Below, one piece after another: positions 20,702-33,200 of a stretch of 64,000 bases of DNA. A program made the translations under genes and the position numbers. How positions within the stretch are numbered: the first letter of the stretch is position 1; the number at the start of each line of letters is the position of its first letter. The DNA is from Linnemannia schmuckeri. Lineage: Eukaryota > Mortierellomycota > Mortierellomycetes > Mortierellales > Mortierellaceae. The notes under the pieces were generated by a model. The model was given only the letters and a program-made list of their open reading frames with translations, was not told the origin of the DNA and did no database searches. The stretch is taken from assembly GCA_029449235.1 (NCBI GenBank), contig JANATG010000002.1, forward strand, positions 241,001-305,000, written 5' to 3'.

Positions 20702-23700
20702 TTATTTAAGTTTGCGCGGCCGCCCACGGCCCCTCCGAGGCTCTCCAGAAGCGTTACTTCTTGCGGCGGCGGCGATGGTATTGTTGTTCATCATCGCGTT
20801 GATGCTGTTGTTGTTGATCCTGTTGCCTTTTTGGTTCTGAAGTCGCATCACCTTCCGATCATGTCTGACATTTCGCGAGCCGATGCTGTCAGGTTTTTGG
20901 ACACTGTTGCTATTCGAGGTAGGCATACCATTGGGGTTGCTGTTGGTGCTTGAGCTCTTTCTGACTGGCTGAGCTAAAGTTTGAGTTTTTGTAAACAAGC
21001 CATGTTGGCTCGTGAGAAATGCAAATACTGCTTGCAAAGCGAATCCTGGTACTAACTCGTGCTCCTCAGCAGCTAAAAAAAGAAGAAAACGAGAACACGC
21101 GAGAAGACGAATCTTTAGAAAAAGTATTTTCTTTAAGATATATTGCAACGGAAAGTAATAAAAGTAACACAATTTCAAAAACGCAGCTGCTTGTTGATGA
21201 CGCACCATTAACTTTTGTCCCGTTTCGACCAGGCGAGGCTCCATTTCTCGCCATGAACGAACGTGCATGCTAACCAATGAATGAGCAACAAAAATAAAAA
21301 ACTCTGTAAGAAAAAAAAAGGGGGAATGAGAAGGAAGACAGATGTGGAGATCAGATGCAGGCGAAAATCGCAAAAATAGCAGAAAATGAACCCTCTCTCG
21401 CAACTTACTTTGTTCAGCCATGCACGGTCCAGTTTCTCTTTCCGTTTGTCTCCTGTACTTCCATCCAGTAGTGCGACTGCTTTGACTCGTTCCCTGAACT
21501 CCGCCGCACCTAATATGGATAAGGTCGCATCATAGATTAGTAAAGTATGCGTTTAGGCTGAAACAGAGCAAAAGAGCATGGAAAGTTATGAACAAGCGAA
21601 CTTACGGGATCCGTCGAGTATAGAAAACACTGCGTCGGTGCCTTCACCAAAGGCAACATACATCACACACGTCGCCGATGAGGGGCTATCATGCCGCGTG
21701 AAGGAACAAATTGACAGTTTAAATATTAGTAACAACTCACTCTTTCGCATTATTTCAGCGTTGTGGATCAAAATGACCAAAATCATTCCTCGGCACATCC
21801 CGCTCGCACATACTGGACAATGTCGTCCCAGACGTACTGGACATGCGACTCGCGATACTCGCCCGAATCATGAAGATCGCCTCCGTTCGGGTCACACAGC
21901 ACCACGCCCCATCCATGCTCTAGCGCCATGTCGATGTAAGGGAACTGAGAGGCAAACAAAAAGTTACCCTTCTCTCCTGTCGTGAACAAGTCCTTGTCCC
22001 ATTGCCCAGGTGACTCCTCGCCTACTTTTGGTACCAGCACCAATATAGTCGAATTTGTGCGCGCATCAGGCCTATTTGTACGAACATTGGGATCTTGGTT
22101 GGTTACATAAAATATAATTGATCGTGATATTTTGAAGGGCGCGCTAAAGGTAAAGTATTGATTGCTTCATGAGCCCATTTGCACTTACGAAACAAATATC
22201 CGTGGGAATCGGTGATGATCGCCTCCGCCAGGTGCAGACGTGCCCTTGTTCTGAGCAACAGCGATCCGTTCGAATCCATACTTGTCCTTCAGTCGGTCAT
22301 ACACTAGGCTTTGAATCTTGGCTACCGGAGGTGAAATATAGCAAGCGGAGATAAATAAAATTACGGTCCGTGTTAAGTATTTCGCACACTAGCTCTAATT
22401 AAACGTGTTTTTTCATGACCGAGACAAGGAAGATCCAAGAACCAGCGCATTGACGCTGTTTACCTTGGACAAACTCGAATCGATCAAAATGATCCTCATA
22501 ATTAAACAGCTTGCCTATTTGTAATTTTACACACAGAGCAGGTTGAATCAGTCTCCCACTTAGCATCAGCGTTCATTTGCGGACAAAAATGACCACAATA
22601 GTAAGGGAGAGAGGTACATCGAAAAAACAGAATAGATCCTTACCATGCTTGTCAACGAAGTCATGGTCACTGTTCTCTGAAAAATGCCATCCCATCAACG
22701 AGAACCACTCCTCGTCCGTGTATCCCTTAAGGCTATCGATCTCATCGTTTGGGTTTTCTGATGATTCGTCTGATGCGGAAGCGGATACTGGTGGTGTAGG
22801 TGGGAGGGTGTGATCACTGCCCTGGTTGCTTTTGGGGTCCGGATAGGGAGTTATGATCCGCATGCCGCTGTTCTCAATGATGTGCTTGTCCTTCTTCGTA
22901 GGTATTACTGGTATGATCTTCTTGTTATTCTTCTTTGATGTGGTCGCGGTCGCGATAGCGGTAGCGGTAGTGATGGTTGTGATAGTAGGTTCTGCTGTGG
23001 TATCATTGTAACCCTTCGTCGTAGTCTGAGGAGTGTTGTCGTTGTTATTGTTAGCGACAGTTTTGATCCACCTGGTATTCAGCCTTGTCACGCTGCTGGT
23101 AGTGGTCGGCTGCGTGGTAGTAACGGTGGTGGCGGAAGTGGCAGTGGATTGTGTAGTGGTGGTGGTGTCATCGTTACCGAACGTCGTAGTGTGAAGCGAC
23201 TCTTGTTGTGATGGCGACGTGTCGGTGTAGTTGTTTGAGGAAGGTTTGCTCTTCTTGACATTCTTTTTTGTCGCGGTGGTGATGATAGTGGGCTGCGTGG
23301 TAGGAGTGGGTTGCGCGATGATGGTGTCAGTTGCGATGGCGGTAGTAATTTCGTCATTACCGCTCGTCATAGAGGAAGAACCTGGTTGTTGCTGCTTTTG
23401 TGGCGTGCCATTAACATTGGTAGTTTTACTCTTCCTAGTGCTCTTTTTTGTCGCGGTCGCGCTAGTGGTAGTTGCGAGCTGTGTGGTAGCAACAGTCAGA
23501 GGCTCTATAGTGGTATCGTAGTCATTATTGCTGTTCGTCGTAGTGGGAGTATAAAGTGGTTCTTGTACTACCTCTTCGTCGGCATTGTTGTTACTGGTAT
23601 TGTTGGTAGTTTTCTTCTTCTTTGTAATGGTGGCATTCTTGGGTTCCTGTGAGGCGTCTCGCTTGTTGCTCTTGATATTATACGTGTTATTATTTTTCTC

Positions 23701-23757
23701 ACTACAACAATTCGTACTGGGTTTTGGATTGCTGTTTTTCAACTTTGAGGTTGTCAT
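20702..23757 (-). CDS. Arb2/FAM172-domain protein with a C-terminal AT-hook (eight exons, about 723 aa)
   Basis: Arb2-domain proteins include fission yeast Arb2 (Argonaute siRNA chaperone complex) and animal FAM172A. Exons, 5' to 3' on the minus strand, are 23757-22644, 22514-22464, 22321-22189, 22071-21814, 21685-21606, 21509-21409, 21269-21206 and 21072-20702. All seven introns are GT-AG, every phase joins, and the total is 2172 nt. Residues 1-340 are a Thr/Asn/Ser/Lys-rich disordered region. The conserved part starts around GYTDEEWFSLMGWHF. It includes LVPKVGEESPGQWDKDLF, GWGVVLCDPN, HVQYVWDDIV, VAFGEGTDAVFSIL and EEHELVPGFALQAVFAFL. The G-x-S-x-G-like elbow reads FGEGT, without the serine of active hydrolases, so a binding role is more likely than catalysis (inference). 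The C terminus (GEPRRGRGRPRKLK) is an AT-hook. Exon 7 is the least certain exon. Confidence 0.85.
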
Positions 23758-24122
23758 GGTTGATTTGTTGCTCAGTGTGTGTTGAAGGTGGGGTGAGGAG
23801 AGGGGAGGGTGAGGGGAGGGTGAGGAGTGAATGAGAAAAGAGATTACTATGACGACGTGCGAGAGGTGGGTATCAATGAAGAATGGAAAGCCCAATGCCT
23901 CATGTATGCTCAAACTGAAAAAAAAACCCCCGACGAGCGCTCTCTCCTTCGTCTTTCGTCTTTGGCGCCGTCTGTCGAAAAACAAGCCACATTTTTGCTG
24001 GGCATGTTCACTACCGCAAAAACCAACATAATTAATTCACCAGCGGAAGCGTGGATCATGTTTGTTTTATTCACCTCCACTTCCCACCTTTGTCCTTCCA
24101 ACCTTCCCTCCCTATCACAGAC
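23758..24122 (-). promoter_or_regulatory. Promoter region of the Arb2-domain gene and 3' flank of the LRR gene
   Basis: 365 bp between two minus-strand genes. Read on the minus strand it is CT-rich next to the start codon at 23757, like the other leaders in this window. No specific factor site can be named. Confidence 0.4.
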
Positions 24123-27100
24123 TCAGAGTCGCTCATCGCCATTTTTGATACCATACCGCATCCCAAACGGCGAAATATACCGGCTCTCAAAAATCTTCTC
24201 CAACATCATATCTTTGGTATAATACCCGCCCGCAGCTGCAAGTGTCGATCGATCCCCCGCCGCCTGGATCGTCGCTCGGATCTGCCCAATCGTCATTGTA
24301 TGGCCCGGGTCGAGGTATGCGCAGATGGTCTCGAAGATCTCGTACGGCATGTTGGCCAAGTTCGCCAACACCTTGTGCGCATTATAGGACTCTTCGATAA
24401 GAATGACAGGGTGGGCGGTAGAGGAAGCTGAGGTCGTTGATGAGGGACGGCCTCTTATTGATGACGTAGGAGAAGATCCACCGAGAAGGTGGCCTTGGTC
24501 CATCAGCTGTTGTCGTTGGTGTGGGAGTACCAAGGAGTGAAGGTCTCGTCGGATGTTATTGTTGCTGCTCCCACTGCTACCGAGACCCAGACCTAGGCCA
24601 AGATCTAGATCGAGTCCAAGGCCAGGCGCACCCAACGAGACTGGTGTGGAGGGGCGGTTACCATGGGCGAGATTTTGGACTGACCCCGATCCTGCTTCAC
24701 GCTCATCCTGAGACACCACTACTGCTGGTGCCACTCGACTCATATTTCCGACTGCGAGCAACAAGGGTGACACGCTCCCTCCGCTATGGACCTCATGACT
24801 CGAATGAGGCTTGCTGACCGACGAGTGTGAGCCGGAAGAGTTGGTCCTCACCAGCCCGACCTTCTTCTTGAGCAGACTCCATGCACTTTGGCTCTGAGGT
24901 GACTCTTGTTGTTGTTGAATTTGAGTCTGGAGCAACCTCTGATTGACCGGACGACCCAGCAAGACCACCCGCGATAAGACCAGGATCCTGCACGCCGCCG
25001 CATATATCGCCTGCTGCCAAATAAAGTTTCTCGTCAACAGATGCTGGATAGCCTCATACAGAACATGTCGATCCTCCGAGTTGTAATCCAGCTGGATACC
25101 CTTCATTGATCGGTTCTTGGCCAAGTTGTTCGACAATGCCCAGTACCCCTCCACCGCAATGTCCGGGTTCGAGGTCAACCCCAGATTCTGGAGCCCTCTA
25201 GCCGACGGCAAGACCTCGGCGATCGCTAATGCTCCCTCGGTTGAGATCCCACAGTTGGTAAAATTGATGCTCTCCAGGGTCGAGTTCAGAACCACACCCT
25301 TCATCAACTCACTGACCGCATCTGCCGAAAACAGGTTATAAGCCAAGTTAATCTCCCGCAGCGTGCGGTTAGTCCTAAGAACGTCGCCCAATGCCGTCAT
25401 ACCAACAAGACTCTGCCCGGTTCCGATATTGTTTAGCTCCAGATCCAGACCGATCAACGACTTGTTACGCTTCAGACTCTCACAAATCTCCGCCAGTCCT
25501 TGGTCTCCAATGTTGTTGTGGGGCAGGTACAGATAGGTCAAGTGTCGATTCGAGACCAGGGCTGCTGCCATTGCAGTCGCGCCCTTGGGTCCCATCTCGT
25601 TCATGTCCAGACTTAGCGAATTGAGCGTCCTGTTGAACCGAACAGCATCCGCAATCATGACACATCCCTCGGAACCCAATCCATTCGACCCCACATTGAG
25701 ATGTCGGAGTACCCTGTTCTTGGTCAACAGTCGCGCGAGGAAGGGAGCGCCTGCCCGTTTGATGTTGTTGGACTGGAGACAGAGCCGAACCAGGGCCCGG
25801 TTGTAGACCAATCCCTCTATAAGGAGCTCAATCCCAGGGCCGGTAATCCTGTTACTCGACAAGTCCAGTTCTTTGATAGTCTCGTTCTTGGCCAACACCT
25901 TGGAGACATACTTGACAGTCTTGTCGTTGATCCCCGACCGAGCGAGTGAGAGGACTGTAATGGTCTGGTTGTGCTTCCATGCCTCAAAGATGTACTTAAG
26001 CGCCTGTTGACTGATCGCATTCCGGGCCAGCTTGAGGACCTTGATATTCGCCGCTTCCGATGACCGAATCAGTTTTGCCAGGAGTTTGGCATCCGCCGCC
26101 GAAATGGCCGCTCCGCTGATGTTGATGGTCTCCAAAGCAGTCGAGTTCTTGCCGGCCATGGAAACGAGGAGGACATTGAGGAGGGGTTCTGAGAGCGCCA
26201 AAAAGTTGCCTCGCTGGATCGCTGATATGATGGGCGCCAGGGGGATGGTTGTGGATTTTGTCGTAGCTGTCGTTGTAGCTGAAGCAGACGCTGCACTGGA
26301 TGACGAACGAGTTCTGGAGTTGATGTTGGGGAGGTCAGAAACAACATGACCATAGCCATCAAGACTCTTATTGCTCAGGGTTTTGGGGAGCGTGATGGTC
26401 GCAAATGCAAACGAGGTTGTGTGTTTGTTACTACTGCTATTCCTGCGGCCCGAGGGTATGGGTATGGTATGATTACGGGCGAGTTCGACCATTCTCTTCA
26501 AAAAACTGGTATCTCCGCTAGTAGTAGAGTCTGTTATTGTTGTACCGTTGTCGTTGGAAAAGGAGAAGGACCGGATACGTTGTTTGAATGATGGGGTGCG
26601 GAGGGGTAGCGAGAGGGGCGGAGAAGGTAATGAAGGATTGGTCGTAAAAATTGTTGGTGCTTCAATGCTGGAGGAGCTGATGAAACTGACAGAGCTGAGG
26701 TTGGCGGCAGAGACGGAAGAGAAAGTGGTCGAAGCGCTCGTTAGCTTGAGTTTTCTGAACGGATGCAGCCACGAGGGTGAGGAAGAGGAAGAGGAAGCGG
26801 AAGATGATACAGCGAGGTCTGCCAAAGGAGGATTGTCGTGGAGGGAGGAAGGTTTGTCCGCAAGGAGGTGGGTAGCAGGAGGGTCTGTAGCAGTAGGAGC
26901 TGAGAAGGTGGCAGTAGGGACAAGGGGAGGCGATGAGGAGGGGCAGAGGTGAGGAGAGGAGGGAGGGGAGGATTTTGAGAGGGGAGGAGAGGATTTTGAG
27001 AGGGGAGGAGAAGGGGAAAGAGAAAAGGCAGTAGAGCGGGGTGCCGATGAGTCGAGAGGATGGGCAGGAGTAAAGTTGAATTGAGAAGAAGAGGATATGC

Positions 27101-29186
27101 TTGTGGTTTGGGCGACAAGAAGATTCGGCACTTGGACAAAAGAGGAAGCAGTCGGGTGAGTTGGACACCTTGTTGTCGTCGTTCTTGTCGTACTTGTACT
27201 CGTCGATGGTACAGATTGAGCAGATTGACGGGGTGCAGGTAGATGAGGGGAGAGGGAGAGAAAGGGGCTCGGGCTGTTGTTTTTGTTGTTGTTGATATCG
27301 CCTGGTATGCCTCTTGTCTGTTTCTCTTTCTTTCTCTTTGTCTTGTCGTCGTCCGTGTTCTTGTTATCGTTATTACTCAGACTGCTGGTAATACCGGTGC
27401 CCGTGTCTGGCTTATTACCAGTGCTATTGTCGGTGGTACTAATGATGGTGGCTCCGACTATGACGTTGTTATCGAAGCTATTGTTGTCATCGGAGATCTC
27501 TTCTATGCCTTCCTGCTCTATGAGCGAATGGTTCCACAACGAAGTAAACAAGTCCGATGGGTTGCCAGGAAAGATGGACAGTGCGTCGCGTGAGGGATTA
27601 GCCGGGTCTAGACAAGTGTTTGTGTGTTGTATGTATATGTGAACGAAGGATTTATTGTTATTGGTTTAGATGGGAGAGAAAGAAAGGGTCAATGGTTGTA
27701 ACGATGATAATGATGCATCAGAAAGGAAGGTTGTTGTTTGTTGTCGTGGGACTATATGCTCTCTTTCTTTGTTGTTCAATGCACTGAGAAAGCAGAGAGA
27801 GAGATGGGCAGAGGGGAAAGAGAGGGGAAAGGAACGAAGGGAAGTAAGGGGTAGCAGGTAGAACACACAGAATGAAACGAAGTAAAGAAGAGGTGGCATG
27901 CACCCTCGAGGGTGAATGAAGAATAAGGGTGAGTGTGATCAGTTGAATGACAAGAAGGAAAAGAGGAATGAAGAGGGTCAAGATGACATGGTCATGTTCA
28001 TCAAGAAGAATGGAGGGAAGGAAAGGAAGTGAAGGGCGGAAGTGAGTGTCACTCTACCCACTTAAATGGTGACGAAGTAAACTATGAGGTAGTGCTTACA
28101 AAGTGCGGGCAAAGTGCACGCACACAAAATGGACATATCCCACAATGCCATAATGCCTTATCCAGAGACGCACATACGACACACAAAGAAGGGTAAAGAA
28201 TGCCTTCAAAGAAAAAGGAGTGTGGAGGAGAAGGGGGAGAAGGATGAGAAGGGGGAGGAAGCGAATAATTATCCGGGAAGACATCTTCGTTTTCTTTGTC
28301 CGTTTGTTTGTTTGTTCCCGCATCAGTATCGCAGTGTTGTCCTACCTTCTTCATCGAAAGTCATCGATGGATCCTCAGCCGTGTCCCTAGATCGATCCCT
28401 ATGAAAGGAAACTCCAGTGCACGCGGACACTGATAGCAGTAGTGAACCCTGTCCTCCGTTCATTGCTGTCTCGGGTTCATCATCTTGTCGCTTTTTGTCC
28501 TTCGATGTCGTAGTCGTTATCGCTGTCGTCGCATTTGTTTCCGCTATGGGTACAGAACTGCCTGAGCCGGTCATTGGTAGTAACATCTTCAAAGGAGTGA
28601 CCGCATCCTCTGTGTGATAGGGGTCAGAGAGCGAAAAATAAGTGAGAGAGGAAAAAGGCTCGTGTGGGAGATATGCAACCGAGGATGACGGCTGTTGTTG
28701 AGTGGACGTAGAGGGTGAAGATGAAAATGAAATAGGTGCAGTAGATCGAGCGACGAAAGAATTGGTGGAAGGGGTCGAGGACAAAGGGGAGGGAACTCGC
28801 ATAGGGGTAGTGGTAGTGGTTACCGAAGAAGAGGGAGAGGGAGAGAGAGAAAAGAAAGAAGAGTGACTGTTGGTCGAGGCAGCCGAGGGTATCAAGGTGG
28901 ATCGGAATGGTTGTGTCACTTGTGCAAATCCCTTTTCCAGTGTCAAATCCTTGCTTTTATGGTGGTCCAGGTGGTCGTTGTGAGGATTGTTGTCATTGCA
29001 ATGGAGGAAAAGGTCGTGATCGCCATCGTCACTGTCGTTGTTTGCATTATGAACAGGTGTGCTGAGGCCACTGCCATTGGCGCAATTGTTTTCGAGATTG
29101 GTGTGAGTTCGGATCATGTCCCCCTTTCCATTCGAAGGTCCAGCGAGCGCACTCCTGTTGCTGTCGACGTTGTTGCTGTTCACCAT
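24123..29186 (-). CDS. RNI-type leucine-rich repeat protein with a C-terminal F-box-like motif (two exons, about 1441 aa)
   Basis: Exon 1 is 29186-28346 (starting MVNSNNVDSNRS) and exon 2 is 27607-24123. The 738-bp intron runs GTAGGA to GTCTAG, and phase 1 joins exactly, giving GAC across the junction. Residues 1-750 are disordered and rich in Ser, Thr, Pro and Asn. About 770-1150 hold some ten ribonuclease-inhibitor-type repeats with the pattern LxxLxLxxNxIxxxGxxxLAxxLxxN (for example LKELDLSSN, LTYLYLPHNNIGDQG, LIGLDLELNNIG). This is a protein-binding horseshoe. Near residues 1365-1390, LANMPYEIFETICAYLDPG looks like an F-box helix, placed unusually at the C terminus. No NACHT or other nucleotide-binding motif is seen. 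It could be a ubiquitin-ligase adaptor or a signalling scaffold; the partner is unknown. Confidence 0.85.
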
Positions 29187-30274
29187 TATTGTCTCGGATT
29201 ATTATTTCTCTTTTAGTTTCTTTTTAGATCGGTTGCAAGGAAGAAAAACGAGAAAGAGGAAGAGAGTGAGGGAGAGAGTGAGAGGGAGGAGGGGGAGGAT
29301 GAAAAGGTACAAAGAACGATTGTAGAAGATAATGTAAAGCAAGAGAAATGCAAAGAAAGGAGAAAACGAGAGGAAAAAAATAACCTTAAATAAGAAAGAG
29401 CGTGTGAGAGAAATAGAATTAAAGCATTGGCGGGAATGGTGGTGGTAGGGCAAGGACTATTGTTCTAGGGCTCTTGCTGTCGATACTAGCAGTGGTAAAC
29501 AAGGTAGTAGTGATCATGCAGAGGATGTTCATGAGCAAGTCAAACGTATGGGAGAAGGAGAGAAAAGACTGAGGCGAGAGGTGCATGCGAAAATGGAAGT
29601 GTGAATGTAAAAAGGTATTGTTGGTAAGTAAGAGGGTGAAAGAGGAAGAAAAGATAAAAATAAAGGCATGAACCACAAGAATTGGATAGAGAAGGCAGAC
29701 ATGTCTGTTTTCTTCTCGCACAGACATTGGTCAGCGAAGGATAATGCAAAAAGGTTGTTGCGGTTCCTTTTTTTACCGCCATAACACACTTCTCTTTCTC
29801 CTCCTTATGTCCTTATGTCTCCTCCCTCTTCTTAACCCCCTTACAGACCCTTCTGTGATCTTCTCTCTTGAATATCATCACTTCACTCCGCCCTGCATGG
29901 TGCTGTCCAGCTGCTCATAAGTTTCCCCTTTCGACCAAGTCTGGCTCTGACACAGCACCAGCAGAACCAGGAGCCACCACTCAAAATAAAAAAGGGCTCT
30001 GTGTCACCGAAGAGTTTTTTCCTTTGCCATTTTTTTTTTGCTCCTTCAATTTGATTCAGGAGGTGCTCCTCCTGTTTTTTTCTCGTATGCAGTACCAATG
30101 GTCGCGTCGGAAAATAGAAGTCGACACGAGAAAAAAACGAGCGTGAGGGAGCAATTGAACGAGTTGCAGGCAAAGAAGAAAAAAAAAGGATCGAACAAAG
30201 AGCAATGGTCATTTCATAAAAAGAATTAATTCTTTTATCTGCATATGGTTCAACTACAGCATCATATCAAGTTG
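29187..30274. other. Intergenic region between two minus-strand genes, no gene seen
   Basis: The first few hundred bases, read on the minus strand, are CT-rich and form the leader of the LRR gene. The rest is probably the 3' flank of the gene that ends at 30275. Short open frames here are low-complexity. Confidence 0.5.
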
Positions 30275-33200
30275 TTACCATCTATTCTGACCGCCTTGAT
30301 TCTCAAACCACAACTCCGTTCCAGACAACTTTGCAGCCTGTCGTGCCACTTCAGGATCCTCTTCCATTTCGTAATCCATCATCGTTGGCCTGTCCGCAAT
30401 ATCCATCCTTGTAAACCCACCATTCAAGTCATTCACATCTCTGGGTGATGACGATGACGATGTGCCATTATCGGTATCTTCCATCGCACTCATGTTCAAG
30501 AATTGGCTCATATCGTTTACGGCGTTGTTCTGCATTCCACTGACTGGAACAGAGGCAGCAGCAGCGTGGCCGGACAAAGTACCTTGGGAGGCCATGTTTA
30601 GCTCTGAACGGGAAGAAAAATACTGAGCCGAGAGCTCAGCAGGAGTAAGCAGAAAAGAAGCGGAAGTATGAAGTGGTTGAGACAATGAGGTAGCGGCGGT
30701 AGCAGACAAAGTCTGATGTACAGCGCTGCTGTTTGCCAGGTTGAGCCCGTTACTTCTGCCACTCTGCACTCGCTGCATATACATCTCCCAGTAGTCAGCC
30801 TTGGGGTTGGTGAGGTCGGAAATAAAATCGTCCACACTTATTGCCTGGCTATTGTAAGCGCTGGTGAGAGGTCTTACTGACCCCATTGGCCCTGCGACAG
30901 TGTTAACATTGGTCAATGGGAAAGTGGTGGAAGGACCTGTTGCCGCCATTGGTCCTGCAACAGTGGTGACATTAGTGTCGGCCGATGGGAATGTAATGGG
31001 GGGTCTTGCTGTTGCAGCCATCGGTCCTGCGGCGGCGTTGGTGTTAGTCGATGGGAAGGTGGTGGGGGGTTGAGTTGCTCCTGCCATCGTTCCAGTGATA
31101 GCATTGACGTTAGAGTTGTTGTTGATGTTGGTCGATGGGATCGCGGTAATGAAAGGCGGCTGAACCTGACGGCGTTTCAATTGAGGCTGCTGCAGCCGAT
31201 CTTGTCTCGACATGGTGGTGGTAGTGGTTGCTGCCGATGACGATTGTATCCGAGCTCTCGAAATACTGAAAGAGGTCGTATCAGGATTCTGGACCCGATA
31301 TTGCTGCGGCTGCTGCAGCTGACCTTGTCTCAACCTGGTTGGTCCCCACGACGGCTGCGTATGTGCTCTTAGGGCGCTGGTAGAGGTCATCTCAACATCC
31401 ATGTCCAAATCCTGAACCTGGCTCTGAGCACTCTCTCTTCTGGCTGCTGCTACTGACCTCGTAGTCCTTGCAAATCCAGTGACAGGTCGATCGGCTCTGG
31501 AAGCGATAGGTGAAAAATCAACATCCATATTGACTCTCCGCCTGCCAAAGGTCCTGGTTGTCACCTGGGTTGTCGTAGTCTTTGCTAGTGGTTTGGTTGT
31601 GTCTGATAGTATTTTAGATATTGTCTTTGCCGATGTCTTGGTTTTGGCCACTGTAGTCGTCGTTTCCATCTCAACTACCGACGCATCCAACTCGAACACC
31701 AACTTCCCAGCCACCATCTCCAATTTCCCCGCTGGCCACCTCCGGACGCGAGCAAACTCTGGCAATACAAACCCCAGATTTTGTCTTTGAGCCTCCGCTT
31801 CCTTGTCCCACCATTCCTTCACCTCTCTCTTCAGCCGATCCAACGCATCTGCGCAATCGGGTCGTGTCCACGCCTTGTTCTGGAATTTGGGGATTTCCTG
31901 CTCCGGGTACACCTCGTCCGGTTCGAAATACAGTTTCCCACCTTTTTCGACCAAGGTGCGATCGTTTGCCGAGAAGGTGTGGATTGTTCCTGGGTACGTT
32001 GGGACTTTTTCAAAGTGACTGATGTGTGGTACCGCTGATGTTGCTGCTGTCTGTCCCTGATCCTGATACTGGCGGGACCGGGGGCCAAAGACCCATCCTT
32101 TCCGGACCTGTCGGGCGGCACGAGTATACTCTTCTAGCGTCCGGTTTCGAATCGTCCTGATTACTCCATGGTTGATCAACCCTCGCTCAAAACTAGTCGT
32201 GAACCGGGTCTCCATCTGCGTTTGCCGCTTATATTCGATGTATGCAGGCGTTTTAGGGGGAGCTGGAGCCTTTGGAGCTCTCTGTTTCCGTTTCACTGCA
32301 CTCTTACCACTCTTTTTCTTCCCTGCCGCTTCCTGTTTTTTCTTCAACTCCGCCTCCAGTCTTTTCTTCCTCTTCATCTCCAAAATCATTTCATACTCCT
32401 CATCCTCCTCTTGTTCCTCCACCTCTTCATCCTCATCCCGCAACAGAAACAACGGCCACAGCTCCTCGTACGCTCGTCGGATCGTGATCGCCTGGAAATC
32501 GCAATCGAACCAGGGGTGCCAAACAAAATAGGTGAACAATTTTCGGATCTGGTTTGTGGTTAACTCCAGGTCTCGCGGGAGGAGGTGGCAGAAGGAAGCC
32601 ATCAAAGAGCGGGCTGGGTAGTAGGTGTGTGGTCTTGGTTGAGGTTGTAGTTGTGGTGGTGGTGATGGTGGTGGTGGTGCTCCTGAGCCTGACTTTGGTG
32701 TTCGTGGTGGCGAGGATGATGGAGATGGAGATGGTGTAGGCATTCCAGGTGGCGCTAAAGAACGACAATGGGGTTTATGAGGATGAGGCGGTGGAGGGAT
32801 GGTGCGTTGTGGATTAGGGAACTTTGGGACACCGAAATGCTGATATCCAACAACCAAGTCCCATCCAAAATGCAGCTTTGTCCCCTTTTCCGTCTTGGAA
32901 TAGAAATTTGTCGGACAGTCCGCATGGTGTCCTTCCTCCTTCAATCCAAAATGGTCAATGTTTCCGTCATAGTTCTCTTCCTGGCGGTTGTTGTTGAAGA
33001 TATCGTCAATGTCCTGTGGGCTGAGGTGACTATTTTTGAAGTGTGTCCCGGTATGAGGAAATCGGTCTGAATAATATTTACACAAAAACGTCGCAGATAT
33101 CAGCGCTCTCTCTTTCGCCGCCGCCCTTGTATGTTTACCACCAACAACAACACCACCCCCTTCCTTCTTCTTCTTGTTTTCCTCCGCTCTTTTCGCATTA

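Noticed and set aside
21019..21273. Plus-strand frame of 84 codons
   Set aside because: It is antisense to exons 7-8 of the Arb2-domain gene; the minus-strand exons join in phase and carry the family motifs.
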